DNA of 5,949 nt. Origin: Actinomycetota bacterium (GTDB lineage Bacteria; Actinomycetota; Thermoleophilia; Solirubrobacterales; Thermoleophilaceae). A program made the position numbers and the translations under genes. The stretch lies in the NCBI GenBank assembly GCA_005883295.1, contig VAWV01000096.1:1-5949 (forward strand), read 5' to 3'. The notes beneath the pieces were generated by a model. The model saw only the letters and a list, made by a program, of their open reading frames with translations, did not search any database and was not told the origin of the DNA. Of this stretch, positions 1 through 5,949 are shown one piece after another. Positions within the stretch are counted from its first letter, which is position 1. Every line of letters starts with the position of its first letter.

Positions 1-2209
1 CGTCGTCGTAGTGGCCGTCCCTGTTGAGGTCGCGCCGGTGGGCGCCGCGCCGGTGCCAGCGCCGCAGCAGGGCGATGCCCGCGCGCAGCTTCGCGCTCCG
101 GGGCTTGCCGACCGCCCGCAACATCGCCGGCAGCACCTTCACCCCGCGCAGGTCCTGCGTCGCCGACTCCTCCATCGCCTGCACCAGCTGCTGGAGGTGC
201 ATCCGGCGCCCGCCGCGGATGTCATGGCGCACCTTGTCCGCGAGGAGCTGCTGGCGGAAGACCGACTCGTAGTGGTAGTTGTCGTCCGCCGCGTTCCAGC
301 CGTGCGCCTGGTGGTTGTTCCAGTTGACCAGATAGGGCGGGTCGATCGCGTTCGGATGACGCGCGAACGGCAGCCACCGCGCCGTGTGGTAGGTCGGGTC
401 GTAGCCGCGCCAGTCGTACTTGCCTATCCCGAGCACCGGAAAGTCCGGCGAAGTCCCCTTCGCCCGCTGCGGGTACCAGCCCGAGAGGTAGTACGCGATG
501 TGGTTGGCGTCCGTGTAGAACCAGTTGAACGCGAAGTTGATGTTCGCGACGGCCCGCTGGAACGAGCGCGGGTCGTGCACCTTGGTCGGGTCGTTGAGAG
601 CCGCGAAGCCGAGCGCCGAGTCGGCCTCGTGGAAGTAGGTCGACCGCGCGCGGGCGAAGGCCACCCTGCGCCCCTTCACCGTTCCGCGCGCGTAGACGAT
701 GCCGTGCACGGTCCGGTAGACGGTCAGCGTCTCCTGCCCGGGCGGCGTCGAGTCGCCGGCGTTCGGGTGCCAGGTGTTGGTGCGCGACAGCTGCTCCATC
801 GGCAGGCACCGGCCGCGGTAGAGGTAGTGGAAGTCGTCCTTGCACAGGACCTCAGCGAAGGTGTCCTCCACGTCGGAGTCGGCGGTCGTCGCGCTCCAGG
901 CGTAGTCGCGGCCGTGACCCAGCTCCACATACGTGTTGACCCCCGGGAAGGCCGCGCCGGCGACGTCGAAGCCAGGCCCGTGCAGGTCCTCCTCCATCAG
1001 GATCTGCGGCACGAAATAGCCCACCTGCGGCCCCATCACCGCGATCGCGTGGTGGTTGGCCGACCTGCGCGCCGACACCAGCAGCGAGTTCGACATGTGC
1101 TGGTGGCGCCGGAGCGCGTGCCCGATGCCGCCGACCGCGCCCTTCGCGGCGCTGCTCGCGCTGCTCTTCGGCGGCGGCGCCGGCGGGGTGAACTTCACCG
1201 AGCCCTTGTCCGGGAACGCCAGGCCGCGCTTCGCGAACGCGCTGGCGGTCTCGTAGGGGAACCGGCCGGGCACGGTGATCGGCGACTCGGGGTCGTCCTT
1301 CGAGCGGAAGTCGAGCCAGGAGCGCCGCCCGGCGTGCACGCCGAAGCGCTGGACGAACGCCTGGAGCAGCTGCGCCGAGCGGACCTCCTCACCGCCGCCC
1401 TTCCCGAAGATCCCGCCCACCAGCGAGGCCGTGGCGATCACGTCGGTCAGCTTCCAGTGCTGGAGCGGGATGCCCAGGAAGGGGTACTCGCCGGGCAGCT
1501 TGTCGGGATTGAGCTCGGCCTGGTCGATGTACGCGTTGATCCCGTCCACGTAGTCCTTGCCGTCCTGAACGAACTTGGTGCCGATGTCCCCGTACAGCTT
1601 CGGCGCGTTGTCGATCTGGCTCTGGAGGTCGGCTTCCGTATAGGGCGCGATCTCCCACTGCGTGCGATCCATCTCGCGGTTCGACGCGGCGCCGCCCGCG
1701 AACGACGACAGCTGCGACCGCGCCGTGTGGCGCAGCACGTCCATCAGGAAGAGGCGGTCCTCGGCCCCCGCGTAGCCCGTACCGAACAGCACGTCGGAGC
1801 GCGAGGTGCCGTAGATGTGCGGCACGCCGTAGCGCTTGTCGCGGATGATCGTGAGGCCGGGGCGCCCGAGCGGGCTCTCCGTGGACTCGATGTCGCCCGG
1901 CTTCACGCCGAAGGTCGCGTCCTTGTAGTAGCTGGCGATCTGCGCGTGGGTGAGGGTCGGATCCGCGTACACCAGGTCGCGGTAGAGCGGGAGCTGGTCG
2001 AGCCAGTGCTGCGGCCGCTGGCCGGTGATCTGGAACTGGAGGAGCTGCGCGCTGTTGTCGAGGCCGCGTGTGCCGGGCGGGAGCACGTCGTGGAAGCCGC
2101 CGGCGTCGTTCTTGCCGTAGGGCTGAACGGGGTTGGCCGCATGGGCCGCGGGCGCCGCGCACGCCAGCGTGGCGCACGCCAGCACCGCGCACGCCGCCGC
2201 GCGCGGCAC
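1..2209 (-). CDS. Secreted penicillin-acylase family amidase (Ntn hydrolase), 3' partial
   Basis: The frame starts at GTG 2209 and leaves the window after 736 residues. An Ala/Cys/Leu-rich N-terminus ends in AHA (22-24), a likely signal peptide cleaved before ANPVQPYG. The alpha-chain region includes DKRYGVPHIYGTSRSDVLFG (124-143) and YAGAEDRLFLMD (146-157), typical of penicillin acylases. A low-complexity Pro/Ala/Ser segment (341-358) fits the spacer removed on autocatalytic maturation. The beta chain would begin at Ser373 in HMSNSLLVSA, the N-terminal nucleophile. GPQVGYFVPQ (393-402), LHGPGFDVAG (409-418) and the NWNN oxyanion motif (629-632) follow. The family hydrolyses amide bonds; members act on penicillins, lipopeptide acyl chains or acyl-homoserine lactones, and the substrate here is unknown. 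A DLNRDGHYDD sequence (727-736) resembles an EF-hand calcium loop. Mature enzyme is expected to be exported. Only the C-terminal end is missing. Confidence 0.95.
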   Translation of the reverse strand, partial: MPRAAACAVLACATLACAAPAAHAANPVQPYGKNDAGGFHDVLPPGTRGLDNSAQLLQFQITGQRPQHWLDQLPLYRDLVYADPTLTHAQIASYYKDATFGVKPGDIESTESPLGRPGLTIIRDKRYGVPHIYGTSRSDVLFGTGYAGAEDRLFLMDVLRHTARSQLSSFAGGAASNREMDRTQWEIAPYTEADLQSQIDNAPKLYGDIGTKFVQDGKDYVDGINAYIDQAELNPDKLPGEYPFLGIPLQHWKLTDVIATASLVGGIFGKGGGEEVRSAQLLQAFVQRFGVHAGRRSWLDFRSKDDPESPITVPGRFPYETASAFAKRGLAFPDKGSVKFTPPAPPPKSSASSAAKGAVGGIGHALRRHQHMSNSLLVSARRSANHHAIAVMGPQVGYFVPQILMEEDLHGPGFDVAGAAFPGVNTYVELGHGRDYAWSATTADSDVEDTFAEVLCKDDFHYLYRGRCLPMEQLSRTNTWHPNAGDSTPPGQETLTVYRTVHGIVYARGTVKGRRVAFARARSTYFHEADSALGFAALNDPTKVHDPRSFQRAVANINFAFNWFYTDANHIAYYLSGWYPQRAKGTSPDFPVLGIGKYDWRGYDPTYHTARWLPFARHPNAIDPPYLVNWNNHQAHGWNAADDNYHYESVFRQQLLADKVRHDIRGGRRMHLQQLVQAMEESATQDLRGVKVLPAMLRAVGKPRSAKLRAGIALLRRWHRRGAHRRDLNRDGHYDD

Positions 2210-2215
2210 TACCTC
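2207..2215 (-). promoter_or_regulatory. Stop/start overlap coupling the SDR and acylase genes
   Basis: The sequence GAGGTAGTG combines the SDR stop TAG (2211-2209) with the acylase start GTG (2209-2207), sharing one base. The only purine run, GAGG at 2215-2212, is two bases from the start, too close for normal Shine-Dalgarno pairing. Translation of the acylase therefore probably depends on ribosomes finishing the SDR. The start is supported by the signal peptide that follows directly, and no other standard start was found in the adjacent upstream codons. Confidence 0.7.
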
Positions 2216-3048
2216 GCCCCCGGCGGCGGAGCCTGTGTCCTCAGGAAGGCGTCGAAGGCGCGATCCGACAGCACGCGCCGCATTGTTGGCAGGAGCCGGG
2301 CGGGGACGGTGACGCGGTAGCGGGTGCGCGGGTTGCGTGCGGTGATGGCCTGCTCCACGGTCTTCGCGACGTCCTCGGGATCCCCGGCGAGCAGCTTGCT
2401 CTGGTCAGCCTCGGCGTCGGCCCTGGCGACCGCCGCGTGGTAGTCCGTGTAGGCGCCGTCCGCGTCGGGGATGCCGGCGTTGGCGGTCGCGGTGAAGTGG
2501 GTGCGGATGGGACCGGGCTCGACGATCGAGACGCGCACGCCGAACCCCTTGACCTCGAAGCGGAGCGCGTCGCTCAGGGCCTCGATCGCGAACTTGGTGG
2601 CCGAGTACGGGCCGCTCCCCGGCATGGTCACCCGGCCGGCCACCGAGCTCATGTTCACGATCCGCCCCCAGCCCTGCCGCCGCATCCCGGGCAGCACCAG
2701 CTGGGCCATGCGCAGGTAGCCGAAGACGTTGGTCTCGAAGTTGCGCCGGACGGCGTCGATGGGCACCGCCTCGATCGCCCCGCTCTGCCCGTAGCCCGCG
2801 TTGTTCACGAGCACTCCGACGGCTCCCTCGGCCTCCTCGACGTGGGCCACGGCGGCGCGCATCGACTCGTCATCGAGGACGTCGAGTGGGAGCATCTCGC
2901 AGCCCTTCTCCTTCAGGTCGGCGATCGACTCGGGACGCCGCGCGGTGGCGTAGACGCGGTGCCCGCCCGAGGCGAGCCGCTCGGCGATCGCGCGGCCGAT
3001 GCCGGACGAGCAGCCCGTGATCAGGACCGCCTTGGAAGGCTCCCCCAC
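2209..3048 (-). CDS. Classical short-chain dehydrogenase/reductase (SDR), 279 aa
   Basis: This is a complete gene from GTG 3048 to TAG 2211-2209. The GTG was chosen because it puts the Rossmann beta strand directly at the N-terminus; no later Met is compatible with an intact fold, and upstream codons belong to the preceding gene's end. Motifs are in canonical order: TGCSSGIG (11-18) for the dinucleotide, ATARRPE (34-40) whose arginines favour NADP(H), NNAG (82-85), Asn107, Ser135 in NMSSVAG, Tyr148 and Lys152 in YSATK, and PG (179-180). The Asn-Ser-Tyr-Lys tetrad is complete, so the enzyme should be active on an alcohol or carbonyl substrate. It resembles the 17-beta-hydroxysteroid-dehydrogenase-like classical SDR subgroup, but the substrate cannot be read from the sequence. 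It has no signal peptide and so is cytoplasmic. It starts 11 bases after the preceding stop, without a clear Shine-Dalgarno, and overlaps the next gene by one base. Confidence 0.95.
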   Translation of the reverse strand: MGEPSKAVLITGCSSGIGRAIAERLASGGHRVYATARRPESIADLKEKGCEMLPLDVLDDESMRAAVAHVEEAEGAVGVLVNNAGYGQSGAIEAVPIDAVRRNFETNVFGYLRMAQLVLPGMRRQGWGRIVNMSSVAGRVTMPGSGPYSATKFAIEALSDALRFEVKGFGVRVSIVEPGPIRTHFTATANAGIPDADGAYTDYHAAVARADAEADQSKLLAGDPEDVAKTVEQAITARNPRTRYRVTVPARLLPTMRRVLSDRAFDAFLRTQAPPPGAR

Positions 3049-3059
3049 GGGCCGGGAGC

Positions 3060-4112
3060 CTACGGCAGCCGCAGCGGGCGCGCGTAGTACGCCCGAGCCT
3101 CGTGGCGGAAGTAGCCGCCGTCGTCGTCGGCGCTGTACGAGCTCCGCGTGTTGCCGTTGATCGGCGGCGGGTTGGTGACGCCGTCGCCGCGGGCGTCGCA
3201 AGCGCAGGTGGTCCCGTCGGCGCCGCCGCCGAACAGGAACGCGATCGCGCCGGCGTTCGCGAGCGCTCCCAGACGCGCTCGGCCGTGCTTGCCCAGGAGC
3301 CACTGCACGTGGTTGTCCTGGTAGTGGCCCCAGGTGTTGTTCATGGCGCGCATGAGCGTGTTGCCCAGCGGTATCTGCCAGACCACCACGCGCTGGCGCG
3401 CGGCCGCGGAGTAGCCGCGGATGAAGCGCAACCAGCGCGCGTTGTCGGCCGCGTTCCACCACGCCTCCGGGCCGGCGCCGTAGATCGCCTGCTTGAAGCC
3501 CGCGTCGCGATCGGACCAGTCCGTGAAGGTCACGTCGAAGTGGGCCTTCAGCGAGCGGTAGAAGCGCGCGGCCTTCGCCGCCAGCGCGTCCGTCTGCTTC
3601 GACGACGGATCGTTGACGGTCAGGTCCACTCCCGTGCCCCAGTCGCTCGCGTGGTACCCGAGCAGCACGTTCGGCGCGAGCTTGCTGCGCATCCGCACCA
3701 CCGCCCGCGCGAGCCCGGCCAGCGTCCCGACCCGCGCCACCGGGACGGTCGCCGCGTCGCCGTGCTTGGCGGCGTGCTCGCCGTAGCCCCACATGTCGGG
3801 CTCCACCTGGAGCACGATCGTCCGCCTGGGGAAGTGCGCGGCGCGCTTCATGAACAGCCGCACGTCGTCGAGCCAGGCGCCCATGGTGGAGCTGTTGCGG
3901 AGGTTGGAGAGGACGGCCCGTGGCTCGTCCGAGTCGTCGCGCCCGGGCAGCGACTGCCGGATCATGTAGTAGCTGAAGACCGGGATCATCCCGGCCTTCG
4001 CCGACTCGCCCACGTAGCGGTCCACGAACGTCCCGCCCGGGTTCCAGGTGGCCCAGCCCCCGCCCGTGTTCACGCCGCCCGCCAGGTACTGGTAGCGGAA
4101 GCGCAGCGGCAC
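3060..4112 (-). CDS. Uncharacterised, probably secreted TIM-barrel-like (glycosidase-like) protein
   Basis: The stop is TAG 3062-3060. The first standard start is GTG 4112, giving 350 residues, but the gene probably begins upstream (see 4113-4256). No named family could be assigned. Alternating hydrophobic strands and loops rich in Trp, Asp and Glu look like a TIM-barrel hydrolase: GMIPVFSYYM (41-50), TIVLQVEPDMWGY (98-110, Glu104 at a strand end), NVLLGYHASDWG (148-159), FDVTFTDWSDRD (192-203), VVVWQIPLGN (242-251) and AIAFLFGGG (289-297). Glu104 and Asp198 or Asp201 are candidate catalytic acids, but this is a guess. Near the C-terminus, CAC (303-305) followed by DARGDG (306-311) could form a disulfide-stabilised, calcium-binding loop. 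It lies between a GH5 enzyme and an SDR, and the SDR start is 11 bases after its stop, consistent with one operon and a role in attacking a glycan or glycoconjugate. Confidence 0.75.
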   Translation of the reverse strand: MPLRFRYQYLAGGVNTGGGWATWNPGGTFVDRYVGESAKAGMIPVFSYYMIRQSLPGRDDSDEPRAVLSNLRNSSTMGAWLDDVRLFMKRAAHFPRRTIVLQVEPDMWGYGEHAAKHGDAATVPVARVGTLAGLARAVVRMRSKLAPNVLLGYHASDWGTGVDLTVNDPSSKQTDALAAKAARFYRSLKAHFDVTFTDWSDRDAGFKQAIYGAGPEAWWNAADNARWLRFIRGYSAAARQRVVVWQIPLGNTLMRAMNNTWGHYQDNHVQWLLGKHGRARLGALANAGAIAFLFGGGADGTTCACDARGDGVTNPPPINGNTRSSYSADDDGGYFRHEARAYYARPLRLP

Positions 4113-4256
4113 GCTCCTATGCAGCGCCTTCGCCCCGCCGGGCTGATCGGTCAGACCCAGCTCGAGCCGGTGCGGCCAGTGTGCGGGGAGCGGAGGCAGC
4201 GCCGCCAGCGCCGCGATCGCCGCTACTCCGCCGGCCCGTGTTCCACGAAGTCGCGT
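4113..4256 (-). other. Coding-like upstream extension with signal-peptide character but no standard start codon
   Basis: The frame of the following gene stays open upstream of GTG 4112 as far as a TAA at 4268-4266. Its translation has an Arg-containing start (TRLRGTRAGG), a hydrophobic stretch (VAAIAALAALPPL) and then PAHWPHRLELGLTD, which looks like a signal peptide joined to a mature domain. No ATG, GTG or TTG lies in frame here. Two non-standard starts have good ribosome binding sites: ACG 4256-4254, five bases after AAGGAG (4267-4262), and ATC 4217-4215, eight bases after GGAG (4229-4226). The ACG start would overlap the upstream gene by 34 bases and give a 398-residue protein. If GTG 4112 were the true start, a 110-base gap would separate the two genes, unlike the rest of this cluster, and no signal peptide would be present. 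Confidence 0.5.
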
Positions 4257-4840
4257 AGGGTCTCCTTACCCCCGCCGATGAGGGGATTGCCGTGCGCGAA
4301 CAGGAGCGAGTCGAACGGCTCGTCGAGCAGGCGGCCGAACGCCTCGCGGATCGACAGCTTCACGGCGGGCGCGTCGTTCGGATCGTCGACCAGGTAGCGC
4401 TCGGGCACGAAGTGCAGGTCTTCGTCGTAGCGCATCACCGCGTCGGCGATCGACAGGAGCCCGCCGTCGAGGTCGATCCGCAGCGCCGTCTCCTCGGGGC
4501 AGATGGCGTCGACCTCGAGCGCCGTGATGCCGGGTGCCACCTCGTCGCCCCACGAGAAGCCGTCCACGTCGGGCCCCTCCGCGAACCGGTGCAGCCCCGC
4601 CTCGTGGCAGAGGATCGGGCAGCCGTGCTCGCGCGCGATCGCCTCGGAGCTCCGGCTGTGGTGGCGATTGGTGAGGATGATCCGCTCGACTGGGTGGTCG
4701 CCGAGCTGCGACACGTCGTCGTCGGGCAGGAGCGGGTCGATCAGCGTGCCCGACGAAGTGACCAGGTAGGAGCTGACGTCGATCTTGATGTTCGGGTGTA
4801 CGGCGGTCCAGTGGAGGACGCCGGGGACGATCTCGTTCAT
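4223..4840 (-). other. MBL-fold domain, possibly a separately translated gene (ATG 4840)
   Basis: This is the C-terminal 205 residues of the preceding frame. From the ATG at 4840 the protein begins MNEIVPGVLHW, which looks like the natural beginning of a standalone metallo-beta-lactamase-fold hydrolase of about 200 residues. Visible elements are a strand ending in LIDP (Asp35), TNRHHSRSS (57-65) where the HxHxDH metal motif normally lies, CHEAG (His79), IADAV (Asp133) and FAHG (His183). Compared with HxHxDH only the second His (His60) is kept; Asn58, Ser62 and Arg63 replace the other ligands. The protein may therefore bind one metal, bind it differently, or be inactive as a hydrolase. An AGGCGG at 4858-4853 lies 12 bases upstream of the ATG, a poor spacing for a ribosome binding site. 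Function is unknown. The fold call is moderately sure, and separate translation is only a possibility. Confidence 0.65.
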
Positions 4841-5949
4841 GGCGCGAAGATGCCGCCTGAACACCTTCAGGCGCGCGCCCCTGGCGTGGATTCTCCCAAC
4901 CACGTTCTTCGGCACGAAGACCACGGTGGCGCGCCTGCGGTCCCCCTTCCTCACGCGCCTGGAGGTGCCGCGGATGTCGAACGATCGCCCCGACGGCGAG
5001 TACCTCACGCTCAGCAGCGTGCCCGCCGTCGTCAGCGGCGTGGCCCTCGAGGTGAGCAGGATGCGCTTGCGCTGCGGCGTGCCGCGGCCGAACGGCGGCC
5101 CGTACACGCCCCAGAAGAAGCTGGCGTTCGTGTCGTTGGCGTTCTCCTTCCACAGCCACAGCGCGCCGCCCAGCAGGTACTTGTCCTGGAGCGTGTAGTG
5201 CTCCGGAAGGAGCGTGTTGTCGTCGCTCGGGTTGTTGCCGAACTCGCCGATCCACAACGGCAGTCCCAGCGACTTGGCGTCGTCCATCGCCGCCTGGTAG
5301 CCGTCCTCCATCGGCTGGAAGCGCTGCGAGGCCACCTCCTGGTCCGCCGTGAACACGCCCGTGTAGATGTGCGGCGCGTACACCACATTCGGGTAGCTGC
5401 TGAAGGTCGACCAGGGTGCGGGCGGCGCCTCCCGGGCGTCGGTCACGTTGCGCTCCACGTTCGGCTCGACGAAGAAGAGCTGCTTGAACCCTTTGACCTG
5501 GGCCACGACCGCGTCCACGGCCCGGCCCCAGTAGGGGAAGAGCTCGGTGGCGTCGGACTCCCCCGGCGGCGCGTTGAACCCGGGCTGCGGCTCGTTCATC
5601 AGCTCGTATCCGGCAACCGCCGGATTGCGGCGGAAGCGCTTGGCCAGCGCAACCAGCACGTTCGTGTAGTGGTCCTCCAGGCCCAGGCCGTCGGGCGCCG
5701 GGGCATTCAGCCAGAACTTCTGGAACTGCTCGGCAACCGCCGGGTCCAGCTCGCGCACCCCGTGCAGCGCGCAGGCAGGCGACGTGTAGCGGCTGGCCCA
5801 CAGCGGCGCGCCGTCGAAGCCCCGGATCGCCTGGAAGTCGCCCACGCACGGCTCGCCGCGCGTGTAGACGAACTTGCTCCACGCGTCCTGGTGCATGTCG
5901 AGCACCACGTAGATCCCACGCGCGCGGGCCCAGTGCACCACCTGCGCGA
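4223..5949 (-). CDS. GH5 endoglycoceramidase-like glycosidase fused in frame to an MBL-fold domain (5' partial)
   Basis: The reading frame enters from beyond 5949 and stops at TAG 4225-4223. Residues here are counted from the internal GTG at 5941, which is not the true start, because in-frame codons continue to the window edge. The N-terminal part is a GH5 TIM barrel: LDMHQD (14-19), MNEPQPG with acid/base Glu117, APHIY (189-193), WIGEFGN with nucleophile Glu233, and an aromatic GALWLWKEN strand (259-267). The DMHQD and NEPQPG patterns and the following small beta domain (about 300-365) resemble endoglycosylceramidases, which cleave between glycan and ceramide; the actual substrate is unknown. 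Cys32 and Cys57 could pair in an exported enzyme. Roughly the first 100 residues, including any signal peptide, are missing. With no stop codon, the frame continues at Met368 into an MBL-fold domain of 205 residues. The GH5 assignment is firm; whether the fusion is real is uncertain. Confidence 0.85.
   Translation of the reverse strand, partial: AQVVHWARARGIYVVLDMHQDAWSKFVYTRGEPCVGDFQAIRGFDGAPLWASRYTSPACALHGVRELDPAVAEQFQKFWLNAPAPDGLGLEDHYTNVLVALAKRFRRNPAVAGYELMNEPQPGFNAPPGESDATELFPYWGRAVDAVVAQVKGFKQLFFVEPNVERNVTDAREAPPAPWSTFSSYPNVVYAPHIYTGVFTADQEVASQRFQPMEDGYQAAMDDAKSLGLPLWIGEFGNNPSDDNTLLPEHYTLQDKYLLGGALWLWKENANDTNASFFWGVYGPPFGRGTPQRKRILLTSRATPLTTAGTLLSVRYSPSGRSFDIRGTSRRVRKGDRRRATVVFVPKNVVGRIHARGARLKVFRRHLRAMNEIVPGVLHWTAVHPNIKIDVSSYLVTSSGTLIDPLLPDDDVSQLGDHPVERIILTNRHHSRSSEAIAREHGCPILCHEAGLHRFAEGPDVDGFSWGDEVAPGITALEVDAICPEETALRIDLDGGLLSIADAVMRYDEDLHFVPERYLVDDPNDAPAVKLSIREAFGRLLDEPFDSLLFAHGNPLIGGGKETLRDFVEHGPAE
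4262..4267 (-). promoter_or_regulatory. Candidate Shine-Dalgarno AAGGAG inside the end of the GH5-MBL gene
   Basis: AAGGAG lies in the last codons of the upstream frame and is five bases before an ACG in frame with the downstream gene. This is the best purine-rich ribosome binding site seen near a gene junction in the window. It may be a chance product of Lys-Glu codons, so only moderate weight is given. Confidence 0.35.

Noticed and set aside
1389..2192. 267-codon minus-strand frame inside the acylase gene
   Set aside because: It is a shifted frame of the acylase, Arg/Pro-rich, and lacks any domain.
11..2320. Long plus-strand open frame (769 codons)
   Set aside because: It lies antisense to the acylase gene, is Arg/Val/Ala-rich with no recognisable motif, and is explained by the GC-rich codon pattern of the opposite strand.
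2068..3087. Plus-strand open frame opposite the SDR
   Set aside because: It mirrors the SDR codons and shows no independent family signature.
3049..3792. N-terminal extension of the SDR frame to 527 residues
   Set aside because: The upstream part overlaps the preceding gene in another frame and is Arg-rich; the SDR fold starts at GTG 3048.
3102..4397. Long plus-strand open frame (431 codons)
   Set aside because: It is antisense to the TIM-barrel-like gene and the MBL domain, with biased composition and no domain pattern.
4266..5882. Second long minus-strand frame within the GH5-MBL gene
   Set aside because: It is a shifted frame of a gene whose motifs are clear in the other frame; its translation is Arg/Gly/Ala-rich without motifs.
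5939..5941. GTG at 5941 as the true start of the GH5 gene
   Set aside because: It would begin inside the barrel just before LDMHQD; codons continue in frame to the window edge, so the real start lies outside.

Overview
This 5,949-base window is very GC-rich. It reads as one dense cluster of genes, all on the minus strand, so the 5' end of the transcript lies at high coordinates and beyond position 5949. GC-rich third positions, GTG starts, stop/start overlaps and the protein families present suggest a high-GC actinobacterium. A Thermoleophilia/Solirubrobacterales-type soil lineage is a reasonable guess from recalled homologues, but nothing in the window proves it (inference). No rRNA, tRNA, CRISPR array, insertion sequence, promoter or terminator was seen, and no real gene is supported on the plus strand.

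Layout in transcription order: (1) 5949-4223, a glycoside hydrolase family 5 enzyme of the endoglycoceramidase-like type. Its N-terminus is cut by the window edge, and it runs in frame, without a stop, into a metallo-beta-lactamase-fold domain that looks like a normally separate protein. (2) About 4256-3060, an uncharacterised and probably exported protein with TIM-barrel-like sequence features. Its first standard start is GTG at 4112, but its coding-like frame extends further upstream, where only non-standard start codons occur. (3) 3048-2209, a complete classical short-chain dehydrogenase/reductase. (4) 2209-1, a secreted penicillin-acylase-type N-terminal-nucleophile amidase. Its GTG start overlaps the SDR stop by one base, and its C-terminus runs off the window.

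The close spacing suggests one polycistronic operon. At least the acylase, and probably the two glycosidase-like proteins, act outside the cytoplasm, while the SDR has no signal peptide. One hypothesis is extracellular breakdown of a glycosylated amide-linked lipid: the GH5 enzyme cleaves the sugar, the acylase cleaves the amide, and the SDR handles a released alcohol or carbonyl compound. This is inference from family membership only.

The points most worth a second look are the GH5-MBL fusion, the missing standard start codon of the second gene, the degraded metal motif in the MBL domain, and the combined gene content.
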